DNA from: Eutypa lata
Lineage: Eukaryota > Ascomycota > Sordariomycetes > Xylariales > Diatrypaceae
Length of the DNA: 64,000 nucleotides
Assembly (NCBI GenBank): GCA_022661535.1
Contig: JAKULF010000005.1
Location: 5,332,001-5,396,000, forward strand
Reading direction: 5' to 3'
Under the pieces are notes generated by a model, which worked only from the letters and a program-made list of their open reading frames with translations, was not told where the DNA came from and searched no databases. Both the position numbers and the translations under genes were made by a program. Positions 47,001 through 57,985 of the stretch are shown here, piece by piece (position 1 is the stretch's first letter; each line of letters opens with the position of its first letter).

Positions 47001-49156
47001 CGCCGACAAAGAGCCCCAGAGATAGCTATATAGTTGTTAGGGAATATGAATCTCCCAGAAGGTTGAATGAGGGGGTTCCTTACCGAAGAGATGCGAAGCT
47101 ACCATGAACAGGAGCTTGGAGGACGGCAGAGCCCAAGTCACTCTCAGCAGCGGCCAGCTTTCTCTCAAGGTCTGAGAGTACGTTTTCGACAATGCACAAC
47201 TGCTCCTTTTCATCCGGAGCCCAGCGCCACAATATCTCGTAAGATCGAGCGACACCATCAGAGTGGTCTGCTCTAGCAGTCTTGCGGGCAAGTTCTTCAG
47301 CTCTCTTGCAGAAGTCTCGGAGTTCCTCAACAATCGGTCGATTCAGTCCTTCTATGCGAGTTTCCGTCGTATCGAGCTTGTCATTCGCAAGAAGCATGAC
47401 TAGCGATGCCGCAGCCTCTCTCACATCATCGAACGGGTCCAGGATACAATCCAAGACGCAGCGGAGCCACGTATAGTCGGTAAAGGAGCCGCTGCTAGAA
47501 CCTTGACATTGCAACTCTTTCATTCCTCGAGGCAGTGTAGACTTAAGGACAAAACTCATGGCCTTCAGTGCTGTGATATGGCGTTGATAAGATGCAGTAG
47601 GAACAAGCTCGTCTTTGAGGAAGTCCATATACCACCATGCAAACTGCCGATGTCGATCCATGGTATCACGTAGCTCCCGTACGATAACTTCCTCAGGACT
47701 AGCTTGTTTTACTATTTGACTGTTTTCGACGACCCCTGAAGGAGAACTTAACTCCACCTTTTTTGTACTCGTCTCTTTCGCCAGTTTCTTCATCGCTCGT
47801 TCATAGTCCCGGTGTAGGGATTCAAGGGCACCTTGGATCCGCCGTATCATACTTTTCGAATGGCCCAAGACATCATATCTAAACTTAGGGTCTGTGTCTG
47901 CATAGAATGATGGTAGGTAACTTCGGAGAAGCGTAAGGGCCTCCGCCGTGTATGGTCTCGTCGTGGATGGTGAAGTAATTAGTATGGATACAGCCGCAGA
48001 TCGTGCCTCGATGGATTTGTGGCATAACACGACCTCGAGAGTGTCCGCCGAAAGCTGAGCAACCATTCCGGACTTTGGTTTATGACCTGAAAATCATCAA
48101 GTTAGCTACCTCATAATGGTGGCATGTGAGAACAGCTTACCAGACCCAGGTTCATCTACAACCCCGGCCTTCTTTCCTGCCTCAAGCATTGCCAACCAGA
48201 GCATCGAATTGTGGTTCCAGCCGTCGCTCTGGTTGTCAGTTAAGCTCTGTAAGGACGCGAGATCATTGAGATATTCTAGAGATCCAGGCCTATCGACTCT
48301 AAACAAAGGAATGAAGACATAAAGCTTGATTGGTTCTAGAAGCTCGAGATTCGTCCCTAATGCCTTATATATGAACTTATGCCAAGAATCTGGGTTGAAC
48401 TTAGTACTTCCGCCCTTGTGCCAAGGCTTGGTGAATATAGTAACAAGAAGCTTCCCAGCTATAGAGCATACATAGTGAAGTTCCATCCAGTCGAACAGAC
48501 TAGAGATGAAATCATCCCATACGAGCTCGGTGTCCGGAGGGAGTCCATGGACTTCTCGATAGGATTCTAGGACCTCTGATAGGTAAACAAGATCCTTTTG
48601 TATGATATGATCTAAGTAGCTTATGGCGGACTTTATTGATGGCTTAGACGATTGCTGAGTGACCATGGTAACAGCGTCCTTTAAGAGCCTTGTTGTGATA
48701 GTGATGGCATTCTCTGGGTTTGGATTTTTAGATATAGAGTAGACTAGGAAGTCAAGGACAAGCCTCATGGACCTATGTGAGTCTTGCTCATTCCATTCGA
48801 CGTAGAAATCAAACAGCTTTATAGCCGTGTCTTCGGAGAATGCGAATGTGCGGGGTATAGGAGAGCTAGACTTGGAGCATTGCTCAACAAAACCACATAG
48901 CTTTGCACAGGTGTTCCCAGACAATTGTTTAGGCTTTGAAGCATTCTGGAGAAGTTCTTGGAATATGATATCAGTCTTCCTATTTGTTATTTATTAACTA
49001 ATCGTGAGCATGATGTATATACAAGGATGAGAGGATGAATACTAACACAAGCTGAGATGACGTTTCCTGTCTTTCAATCCAAGTGATGGCGTCTTTCGGG
49101 TTAAAAGATGTGCTCCCAATATCAAGGGGCATGGGCCCATCCTCTTGTGGCTTCAT
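43433..49156 (-). CDS. TRM732: Trm732/THADA-like tRNA 2'-O-methylation cofactor (DUF2428)
   Basis: Nine exons on the minus strand: 49156-49047, 48979-48141, 48086-47084, 47025-46795, 46730-46493, 46427-46123, 46048-45546, 45473-44602, 44398-43433; 1688 aa in phase. Diagnostic blocks are KFRYDVLGHSKSMIRRIQ, DPFDDVREAAASLVMLL, then the DUF2428 core LDTKDVLSFSFRAIHESSNLLR, LSNLRHRGAFSTVTQTF, YTQASTTRRSAGIPSLMVGIL, and VWAIRNCGLLLLRSLIDCLFG with HVREIAARTLCSFL. It is an alpha-helical repeat protein; in yeast Trm732 pairs with Trm7 for 2'-O-methylation of C32 in some tRNAs, and THADA is the animal relative. The C-terminal exons are expanded by low-complexity tracts: about 20 Glu (GAA runs) near 44832-44888 and about 15 Ser near 44018-44061. 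The last intron (203 nt) is longer than the others. Divergent from TIM23. Confidence 0.93.
44018..44061. repeat. GAT/ATC microsatellite coding a Ser tract
   Basis: About 14 GAT units inside the last TRM732 exon; read on the minus strand as TCA codons it gives a poly-Ser tract of about 15 residues. Confidence 0.9.
44832..44888. repeat. TTC/GAA microsatellite coding a Glu tract
   Basis: About 19 TTC units in TRM732 exon 8, read on the minus strand as GAA/GAG giving a run of about 20 glutamates. Confidence 0.9.
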
Positions 49157-49752
49157 ACTTTCTGTACAAGATTGTAATATCACTTTGTTCCTCCTATTTA
49201 GGTCACCTCACTCTAGAAAGTGTAAATCTCATTGTTAACTCAGCATTCAGCTAAGTGGTAAGGTCCTTCACCGGCCTGACGAGGGGGATGTTATATGACA
49301 CTTTAGGGGACGAAACTCAGAGTATCTGATATTTCCTTACTACATGTAGGTAGACAATTAGTACCTACTACATACCTATTATAAGAATATAAAGTGCTCC
49401 CGATTTGTGAAGAGAATGAATAAATTCTAGACTAAGACAGAAACAGTAAAGCGTCAATTAGAAAAAAAATTAAGGTACGTAGCTACTTCGCTACATGGAT
49501 TGTCCCGCTGCCTCAGAGCAGGGATTATGATGTGCACAGACCAATCGATAGCTGATCAGATGGGAATTTTTTTATCTTTAGAAAATCATCGACGTCGATA
49601 GCCAAAACAGCCAAAAAATACCCGCGCATCCCACGGCTGACAGCTACCGCAAACCGAGAGGCAATTCCTCGGCGCATTACATTCTATTCTTCTAATTGTA
49701 GTTGGTTTCTCTGTGCCCTATTCCACAGTTCTACGGTTCAACAATTTTCAAG
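49157..49752. promoter_or_regulatory. Divergent promoter region, TRM732 and TIM23
   Basis: 596 bp between two start codons facing outward. The right half has an A-run (49462-49470) and a CGATAGCCAAAACAGCCAAAAA stretch near 49597. No specific regulator site assigned. Confidence 0.55.
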
Positions 49753-50550
49753 ATGTCTATCTGGGATGCGCTCACTGGACGGAAGTCCTCCCAACAACAA
49801 CAGCAGCAGTCGTCATCGTCGCCGCCCTCATCTTCAGAACCAGCATCGGATCCGTCTTCCACATCGACATCCACCCATTCCTTCACGCCAGCCCCCTTCG
49901 ATCCCTCGACCGCGCAAGGGGTAGACTCTTTTCTTAACCCATCCGCCTTCGCCGACCCTTCACAATTACACCCTCTCGCCGGCCTGAACAGGGAGAGCCT
50001 CGAGTACTTAACCCTAGAAGACTCTGCCCTCTCCGATCTCCCCGGTTCACAGTCTGCCATTCCTTCACGAGGATTTAGCGACGACTTGTGCTACGGAACC
50101 GGTATCACATATCTTACAGCACTGTCCCTGGGAGGCGCATGGGGTCTACAAGAGGGTTTAAGGAGATCGGTCGGCCAACCGCCCAAGCTACGTCTCAACT
50201 CGACGCTCAACGCTGTCACGAGGAGAGGTCCCTTCCTGGGTAACTCGGCTGGTGTGGTGGCTATCACTTACAACTGTTTCAATTCCGGTATCGGCTACTT
50301 TAGGGGAAAGCACGACGCCGCGAATACAATTCTAGCCGGAACTTTGAGTGGCATGGTTTTCAAGAGTACTAGGGGGGTTCGGCAGATGATGATATCCGGA
50401 GGTGTTGTAGGGTCGGCCGCTGGAGTATGGGCAGTACGTTCTTCCCCTTCCGCTTGCATTTCTATAAGACACGGAAACTAACTCTAGAAAAAGATCACCA
50501 AGAAAATCATATTACCGTCGCCTGAAGACCAGCAGGAACACCATTTCTAA
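49753..50550 (+). CDS. TIM23: Mitochondrial inner-membrane translocase subunit Tim23
   Basis: Two exons, 49753-50433 and 50488-50550 (intron 54 nt), 247 aa. The N-terminal 110 residues are Gln/Ser/Pro-rich and soluble (intermembrane-space receptor part), followed by the Tim17/Tim22/Tim23 membrane domain: GFSDDLCYGTGITYLTALSLGGAWG, the loop KLRLNSTLNAVTRRGPFLGNSAGVVAITYNCFN, RGKHDAANTILAGTLSGMVFKSTRG and SGGVVGSAAGVWA, i.e. four glycine-rich membrane spans. After the intron comes a basic tail KKITKKIILPSPEDQQEHHF. Tim23 forms the channel core of the presequence translocase. ATG 49753 gives the family start MSIWDAL; the frame is open upstream without a better start. If the intron is retained the tail changes (see findings). 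Confidence 0.96.
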
Positions 50551-51162
50551 GAGAACGCATGATAGATTACGTCAATGCCCGCACCGCATCTCGAGTTAGG
50601 CAGACGTCGAGATAGCTATGTATGATATAAGACTCAGAACAGGGTCTACGAATCGCCAACGAACAAAAAAAATCTTTTACGGATAATTGTGTGTGTGTAG
50701 AGAGGGAACTTTCTCCCTCGGATTGGTCGCATAGCGATGGATGATGAACTCTCCTCTGGCCGGACATATGTGTATATTAAATGGGCAAGCGCAATAGAAC
50801 GCATTGCATGGTGGTAGACTGGTAGGCGTTCGATGTCAGCAATGGACGGCAGTTGCATCTTTTTCCAATTCCCGTGTTTACTCTTTACTCCCGTCAGTTA
50901 TGTGTTGTCCAGAGAATCCTCATCTTAAAAGTCTATGGGTACATAATCTCTAGTTATATGTGTACATGTATGTATATTTGGTGGCCTGTGATCAATTTGT
51001 TCGTTGTCCTGGTAATTTTTTGGGGGCACCCAATCTAACGCTAGTTATCCTAAGTACCTAGGTTGTCAGCTTTTGTATGTCATGTATGCTTCTGCTAAAC
51101 ATCCGCCACTGTTGTTCAGATTAATTCGTCGTCAGAATTGAGCAACTCTCCGCAACAGCAGG
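50551..51162. other. Spacer downstream of TIM23
   Basis: About 610 bp with the TIM23 3' region and the promoter of the next plus-strand gene. No ORF of note. Confidence 0.5.
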
Positions 51163-52420
51163 ATGTCGGATCAAGAGCAAACTCCAAGCGCACGCGCAGC
51201 GCTCGACGCAAGCATGGCGGAGAAGATCAAGGAGGAGATTGTGCAGCATACCATTACCACATGGCGTTCGAAGGGAACGCACATGACGTTCGACGAATTC
51301 ATCATGCAACAATTTTCGCTTGATGGGAACATGCCAGATCGCAAGGAAGGCGCGCTCGTCACGGATGGCGACAATCGCAAGGGATATCTCTTCGTCCCTT
51401 TCGACTACTCAGTTTCTTCCAACCAGCAACTTCTCACGGGACGCCTAACGCTCAAGGGTTTGGTCGACGAGTTCGACTCGGATGATATTCGCGCCGTGGT
51501 GCCCCTTCTAGATCAGGAAATCGAGGAAGGCGGCTATCTCTTCTTTGAGGAAATGTTGGACGTATCGCTGGATGAGATAAAATTCTACGACAAGGTTAGT
51601 AGCAGTCTAGTTATTATTCCTACAGCATATGTGCATCTCTCTATCGGACGCTGGACAATGTGGCTATGTTACTGACGAGTTTCTTGTTTTATTTGCTTTT
51701 CTAAAGGTCACTCTCATTGCCAAGTACCGGCTCTTGGATTTTAGAGGACTCAATCAACCACCCCCAGAGTCCAAGAAGAAGATGTTCATGGTCAGAGTCA
51801 TCAGAGGCGAAAAGCTAGACGCCAAGCCGTTCTACACGTTGCCGGGCATGGGATACAACGCGTTCATCGGGCGCCTTGGGGAGGTCTGTGAGGATCACAG
51901 GGTCGCATACGAAGAAGCGGAAGCAGCAGAAGCAGCTGACGCCGCAGCCACCTTGACGTCGGATTACCAATCCCAATCCTCCCCGCCTACCACGGCGCCC
52001 TAGGAAGGCCGCCGGTATGGCAGTTTTGCGAGCGAGGAGGACGAGAGAAAATGGGTCGAGGAGTTCCTGCGTGACTCTATCTACTACGGCGACCTTGACA
52101 AGTGGTCTTTCATCTTCACCGACGGCACCGATGAGACTCCGCGCCTGGCCTACGATGAGGAGTGGAAGCCCCTGGCCTCACGGGAGATATTCGACGAGAT
52201 GTTCCGTAACATGGAGGAGGAGGGTGACAAGCTCACTCCTGTTTTCTTGCGCGTGAGTGTCCCAATTTATAATGTATGCGTAGCAAGTCTACGTAGATCA
52301 CCACTACTAACACAAAGTTTGCTATAGACATGCGAAATTGAGAAGGCTAGACGTATCACCGGTTCAGAGAATATTGGGGCTGTCGAGGAAGTGCAATCCA
52401 GCGAGGCGCAGTCATCTTGA
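51163..52420 (+). CDS. Conserved fungal protein of unknown function with an in-frame amber codon
   Basis: Exons 51163-51594, 51707-52252 and 52328-52420. Exon 1 begins MSDQEQTPSARAALDASMAEKIKEEI-like and contains HMTFDEFIMQQFSLDGNMPD and GYLFVPFDYSV. Exon 2 continues VTLIAKYRLLDFRGL, PFYTLPGMGYNAF and GEVCEDHRVAYEE, an Ala/Glu/Ser linker, then TAG at 52001-52003, and in the same frame GRRYGSFASEEDERKWVEEFLRDSIYYGDLDKWSFIF. Exon 3 gives TCEIEKARRI and stops at 52420. Both sides of the TAG look coding. Two models remain: (a) read across, 356 codons plus the amber; (b) an extra intron 51888-52007 (GTGAGG donor, AAG acceptor, same phase) that removes the linker and the amber, 316 aa. No catalytic motif is recognised; it is acidic and soluble. 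Confidence 0.75.
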
Positions 52421-53754
52421 GTAGCATCTCAATATCGGTCTTGGGACAAGCAGTCATGGCTGTTAACCATCTCTACCATGATGCTTCTTCGAATAATGTT
52501 AATTGCACGCAAGCAGGTGTGCAGCGATGGTCCGTCGATTATTGTAGGATACAGGGACTTTGGCATTAGTTCGAGCTGCTGGATACTTCTTCATACATCC
52601 ATTTGTCAGGTTGGAGGAATGTCATAGATCAGGATTGACTAAGTCCTCAAGGCATCACTACGTGTTTGTACGGTAGATTATAGATCATGCTAAAATTGTT
52701 GCACAAAATTGTTTACCGTAGAATGGGAAATTGTTGCTCCGCCAATACCAATATTTCGGTGTTTTTTGGTAAGAAAGAAGGGGGGCGGTGCAAGATTTCT
52801 TTACTTAATAAATCTGCCCAGTAAGGATCCATTGTCTGCATATACTTGTGTGTAGGTATACTTAGGTGTAAGGTGTTAATACTCACACGCTTGAACTACT
52901 CCCCAGTTCCATAGCAACTCCTAACTCTTTGGCTCTATCCTTCCTTCCCTCCTTGGTCAACGGTTTTTGGAGCATCTTGAACGCCAATTACCAGTCGATC
53001 AACAGCAATTTTCCCATCTTATCACGACATACACCTACCTATTGTATCAGCCCATTGTGACCAAGATGTGTTGCTGGCCAGTGAAAGACATCTACCTTGA
53101 GGAGGATCCTGAAGGTTACATGTGGGACGGTGCCAGATGGGTTCCAGTCACAGACAGCACGGTAGGTTTGTTTTTTACTGTCTTTTATATCCTATGCCCC
53201 CTCTGTTTATTGCCTTTCAAGTGACATGCCTGGACGGTCTGGACTCTGGCTTCCTGGGTAGCGTAATGCTGTCCTCACATTATCCTGGCCTGTTGACTAG
53301 GAGACTTAGCGTGAAGCAAACTTGCCCAAAGCTGCTTTCGAGTCATATGGCAAAGCTGCTTATCATATGCTGCTACCTGGTATCAGGTGGTTCTCAGAAC
53401 TGGTGCAGAAGCTGGTTCTAAAATTTCCCATCCACTTGGGAAGTCTGGGGGGAAAGAATTAAATCCAATCCCTTATCCAATCCATTAGGGTGTTTGCCCT
53501 TTTCACTCCAGCCTGTGGTCGACTTTAGTCTTGTCGCCTAAAAGGTCCATCCCAACTTTTATCTAGGTTCCCATTGTTCTTTCTTTCCTCAGGCACCAAC
53601 TTGGTGAATTCACTTCAATCGACACCAAATTACCCTACCACGTAATTGCCTTTTACACTTCTTTGCAAGTGAATTTTATTATTAAATTACAGTTTGCTAC
53701 TTGCACTATCCGCCCCATTTTTCCCTAGCCGTCTTCTGAAGTTGGTAGCCCGCC
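52421..53754. other. Spacer upstream of the Pro/Gln-rich gene
   Basis: About 1.3 kb. It holds the possible small coding exon at 53066-53162 (separate entry), and a pyrimidine-rich leader before 53755. Nothing else recognised. Confidence 0.5.
53066..53224 (+). CDS. Possible small ORF or alternative 5' exon
   Basis: ATG at 53066 in good context (CCAAGATG) opens 52 codons: MCCWPVKDIYLEEDPEGYMWDG then ARWVPVTDST. A GTAGGT donor lies at 53163 in phase 0. Unspliced, the ORF adds a hydrophobic tail (VGLFFTVFYILCPLCLLPF) and stops at 53224. Spliced to the acceptor TTGGTAG ending at 53748, it would join in frame to the MGEDTK start of the next gene (intron about 586 nt). The first 32 residues are Trp-, Asp- and Glu-rich and look protein-like; I do not recognise the family. 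Real coding status is uncertain. Confidence 0.35.
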   Translation: MCCWPVKDIYLEEDPEGYMWDGARWVPVTDSTVGLFFTVFYILCPLCLLPFK

Positions 53755-55386
53755 ATGGGAGAGGATACAAAACGATGCGATTCCAACCCGAAATCGTCGA
53801 GCGCCTCGACTCCTAACCTCAGATCCATCCTCAAAACCAAACCCCAACCAGGCAACTCCAACGATCGTGACCATCGCGATAACGTCAAGGAATCTAAATC
53901 GGACAATCATACTCCGGCTCGCCCTGCACCTACAACTCCGCAACAGGACTCGACTCCGGACTTTGAAGAGCCCTTGCCCGGTTACCAGCATCGCATCACC
54001 AATTACCCTGGTGGTTACAGCCACAGCACCCTCCCTGTCGCCCACACTCCATTTGGACTTCAGCAACCGTACGCCCAGCCGTATCCTGGTTTCGTCCCTC
54101 AGGTACAAGCTCCTGGTTTTTTCTATCAGCCAACCCCTTGCACCTTTTCTCATAATAATTACTACTACCCTGTAAGCACATATCTTCAGTATGGAGGGGA
54201 GATCTGAGTACACCACCCCCAACCAGGAGCCGGGAGCTCAGAACTACACTGAGAATCCCGTCCCCAGCATGGCCCAAGGGCCTATGGAGCATCAATGGCA
54301 CCCTCGCTTTGATGAACAATATTCGCAGCAGGCTTTCATGCCGATGCCTATGCCAATGCCTGCACATCCCGCTGCCATCTCCTTCCAGGTAATACATTAC
54401 CACCTTCTTATTACCACCTGGGTCACTTTTACCCTACTTGCCCAATTCCCTTATCATCCTCCTTGGGTTATCCGGTTCACGCAGTTCACGCAGTCCATCT
54501 ACTCTATTAGCTTGGTAATCCTTATCTTAATCATTCAACCCGTCCCTATTTCCCAACATACTCCCCCGCAGACAATGACCACGACAGTGTCGCACCTTAG
54601 TATCCCTGGAATGCAAGTGATGTCTGATGTCTACGAAGGCTAGCTAGATTGAAACGTCTATATGATCCATATATACATACCTTAACTTATCTAGATAACG
54701 GTCCTGCCAGCTTTCGGATGCTACTAACCTTTGTTTCTTGTTCACTATCACGCATCTTATCTTAGGAGTCACGCTAACTTTTCTCGTCGTATTAGATGCA
54801 GACTGGCTACGTCGGACAGCCCATGCCTATGCCTGGTATGGCATTCCAAGGTCAGCCTCAGCCGCAGCAGCCTGGCCCGCCGCAGTACGTGATGCAGCCC
54901 GGCCAAGCTCAACCCCAGCCTGGTCCTCCCCCGCACATCACCGGTCAGCCGACTCAATTCGTCAACGGCCAGCCGGGTCAGTACGTGCCGTACCAGTTCC
55001 CGCCTCAGGCGCCGCAGCAATTCTCGCCCCAACCTGCTCAAGCCCAGTTCCCTGGTCCCCCGGGTGGCTTCCAACAGGTCGGTCAGGGCCAGGTGACTGC
55101 CGGACAGCCTATGCCCGGAGGAGTCTCGACGCTCCCTCCCGACATCATGGGCATTGGTCGAACCCGCAGCGAGTTCGCAGCCGAGCAGGCCACCGCCGCC
55201 GTCTCGAACGAGGCCAACGAGCCGCAGGACTTCCAGCCCGCTGATCCCAACCCCGGTCGCATGTACTGGGTCCGTCAGCTCGACAACGAGTGGGTTCAGA
55301 TGAGCCGTGCCACTGTCGACAACCTGGCCTGCCGTTGGTACGTCTGGCCGAGCGGCGTCTTCTACGCTGTCCGCCTCGAGGACTAA
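53755..55386 (+). CDS. Proline/glutamine-rich protein with conserved C-terminal domain
   Basis: Four exons: 53755-54171, 54227-54388, 54572-54616, 54796-55386; 404 aa in phase. The N-terminal part is polar (SNPKSSSASTPNLRSILK), the centre carries PYAQPYPGFVPQ, MPMPMPMPAHPA and a long Pro/Gln/Gly low-complexity region (QPQPQQPGPPQYVMQPGQ ...). The C-terminal 60 residues are folded-looking: GIGRTRSEFAAEQATAA, then RMYWVRQLDNEW and NLACRWYVWPSGVFYAVRLED. The third exon (45 nt, TMTTTVSHLSIPGMQ) is bounded by CCGCAG and GTGATG; skipping it also keeps the frame. Low-complexity Pro/Gln proteins of this kind are often condensate- or RNA-associated, but nothing in this sequence proves a function. Strong use of C-ending codons suggests high expression. 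Confidence 0.8.
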
Positions 55387-57124
55387 GATTGACATGGTCT
55401 CGTGAGTCTACCCTCTATTGTTTTAAGCCCTTCCATTCATTCTAACTAACTGCTTTAGACCTATGGACATTCCTATGCGACACTTACGACTACCTACTTT
55501 CTTTATGACCCCACTTGAGATGTGCAACGGTAATTAAACTTCTGCTGAACTTCAGTGAACATAGCTAACTAGTTCTAGACTATACCCCTGAGCTTTTTCA
55601 TTTTTTTCCTTTCATTTGATTTCCTTTCACAACACAAATATGGATGGAACCTCCCCAGAACCAACAATGCCGTCAAAACCCTGTGAGTTGAATTAACCCC
55701 AAGTCGTGATTCTACCATACAAGTGTACTGACCAACTCACTAAGGGTCATACAAATCCTCAATACGGTCAAACCTAACTTGAACACTCCACGCCCAAGGT
55801 TTCGACTGAAGAAAACACCCCCTCGCAATGATTGAAGTTTTCGAAGACATGGATGGATCAAAAGCAGGACTGGCTGGGCGACATGGCAGATCCTTTGTAC
55901 AATACACCCCTCTACAAGCCTACTTGCTTTCACGGTTTTTCCTATCTTTTTTTTCATTGAGTCTTGACGGAAAGGATGATGGTCGCCACCATGCGGATGG
56001 TATTTCACGGTATTATGAGGTATATGAGGATAGCGAGGGCAGGCAGGCCTAGAGCGTTAGAGTTCTGCCCTTGCGCACTGGCGATTTGATGGTTACTCGC
56101 CTGAGGACATATATATAGATCCTCTATTTGCTTTACATTTCCCCTCTCTAGTAGGTAGTCGTCGCATAGGAATTGATCTGCTTTCCTTAAATAAATATTG
56201 TCGTGATTAGGTGACAAATGTGAGCATCTAGCCTAGATAAATGCCGATGGCTTATCCCCTGCCCACTCCCCTTCTTTCTCTCTTCTAAGCAGGTCTCTCG
56301 CTATGAACCTTAGGTACATAGCAACCTAATTCTTCTAACAGCCTTTGGAACCACAAGGGCTTAGCATATGTATCATCACGACAGCGGCACATAGACACCA
56401 TCTTGTCAATATATCGATGTATTTGAAGTCTCAGATCTGCACCTCTGCTCCTTTCTTAGCTGATATTTATATAGCTGTCTATATAATGCGGTATGGTGTG
56501 CCAGGTAGGCCCAGAGGTGCCTCGTTACAGTATTCCTGCTGTATTCTTCTTCTATGGGGAGTACGATCATACGGCGATAATATACATGATAATATACATA
56601 CACTTGATAGGCAGATGTTCTTGGTGGTTGAAACAAGCAGTTGCAAATCATTGTTAGTGCTGAAGTTAGGGACCTGCCCCGCCATCGTTGCGCCCGCCAA
56701 TGAAAAGCCGCATCGAAACCGAAACAGGAAATTGGTACAATGGCGTCCCCAGTGGAACGGGAACTAGATTAACTACCGTTAGCAGGCTCTGTGGCATAGC
56801 TTCACCCCCACCATTCCAATTACCTTCCATCACATAGTTAATCAATCATACCTCTCTTCAACCCATTCATCTCCCACCCAAAGTATCCGCGAATATTAAA
56901 GGCTACGACTCGGAGCCTGTTCCTTAACTCCTTTTACCCAAGTCTATATTCTATTACCCTCATCCATGGGACTCAACTGACCATGAAACCCATCAGAAAC
57001 TCGATCCCTTATGTAGTATCCAGTTACCAAAAGTCTGTTCAAGAAGAGGGCGGTTGCTCTATTTCGTGAAATTGCTGCATGCCTCTTTCTCAACACCGTA
57101 GGCCTCGCTCACTGAACAAGTATA
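55387..57124. other. Convergent intergenic region, 1.7 kb
   Basis: Between the stops of the Pro/Gln-rich gene (+) and the small membrane-protein gene (-). Short ORFs (55828-56052 +, 56345-56767 +) show no domain. No repeats beyond T/C-rich tracts at 55590-55630. Confidence 0.5.
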
Positions 57125-57985
57125 CTAGACTTGCCCCGGAACGGCTTCAGGTGAACGGTGACTAGGTAACTGGATGTTGTTCGTATGGAGGAGGTGGACC
57201 GGGTTGACAGCCAGCTCACTTGGCACCCCGCCGAAGAGGGCAGCCAGCCAGCACAACCAAGCTCCTACTATGTTCCTAGTAGTCTTGAGGCAGTCAAGCA
57301 ATGTTTGACGTTCCGCCGGAGTCCTTTGAGAGATGTCGCGTCCCGTAGCAGCGAGGAAGATACCGACGTTGACGAAGGTCGGCAGGTAGATGAGCATGGT
57401 TTCCCTGTCGCGTATGGAAAATAGCCAGCGACCCCAGAAGACTGAGAGACCAACACAGACGACATAGACGGTGAGAGTCCTGCCATGCTAATCAGCGTGG
57501 TACCTCTCATATGTCTAATACAGTTATGTTCGTAGCTATGGTAGCACTAGCCACTAACACTACGAACTATGATGACTGAATGGTATCATGTAACCTGTTA
57601 CAGGAACACTTATGGTGGTGTCCAGGCTGCATGCATAGAGCACTTGCTTTTGAGAGTTTCCGGAAGATGGAAGATGACAAATGAGACAATGACTTATACC
57701 GACACTTACACAAGGTCGTTCAATCGGTTCAAATAAATAAAGACGATTGAGAAAAGAAAATAGGTGAAAGAACTGCCCTAGGTTAGCCACCATAGGCGCC
57801 CGCGAGCAGGGAGGCCATAAGACGCACAGAACGATTGTTGCTACCTCGGTGCCCTGTTTGTCAAGGCTCGGCGTGACCAGAACCTCGACGAGTCCCAGGA
57901 AGAACGTTATAATAAAGATAAGGGTGGAATGACCGCGAGAGTATGATGTGGTACCTAGGGAATAGGTGGACGATTCTTCGGCCAT
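57125..57985 (-). CDS. Small multi-span membrane protein, unknown
   Basis: Two exons, 57985-57710 and 57487-57125 (intron 222 nt, GTAAGT donor, GATTAG acceptor), 212 aa. ATG gives MAEESSTYSLGTTSYSRG. Hydrophobic segments follow at STLIFIITFFLGLVEVLV, ATIVLCVLWPP, LTVYVVCVGLSVFWG, MLIYLPTFVNVGIFLAAT and IVGAWLCWLAALFGG, so about five spans are likely. Between spans 4 and 5 lies a polar loop GRDISQRTPAERQTLLDCLKTTRN. I do not recognise the family; small integral membrane proteins of this size are common and often lineage-specific in fungi. The intron is longer than usual but phases agree. The first exon alone would run on to a stop at 57560 if unspliced. Confidence 0.55.

Noticed and set aside
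54389..54643. Continuation of the Pro/Gln-rich gene through 54389-54643 without splicing
   Set aside because: The hydrophobic read-through (LLITTWVTFTLLAQFPYH) does not fit the surrounding composition, and good GTAATA and CCGCAG splice sites exist.
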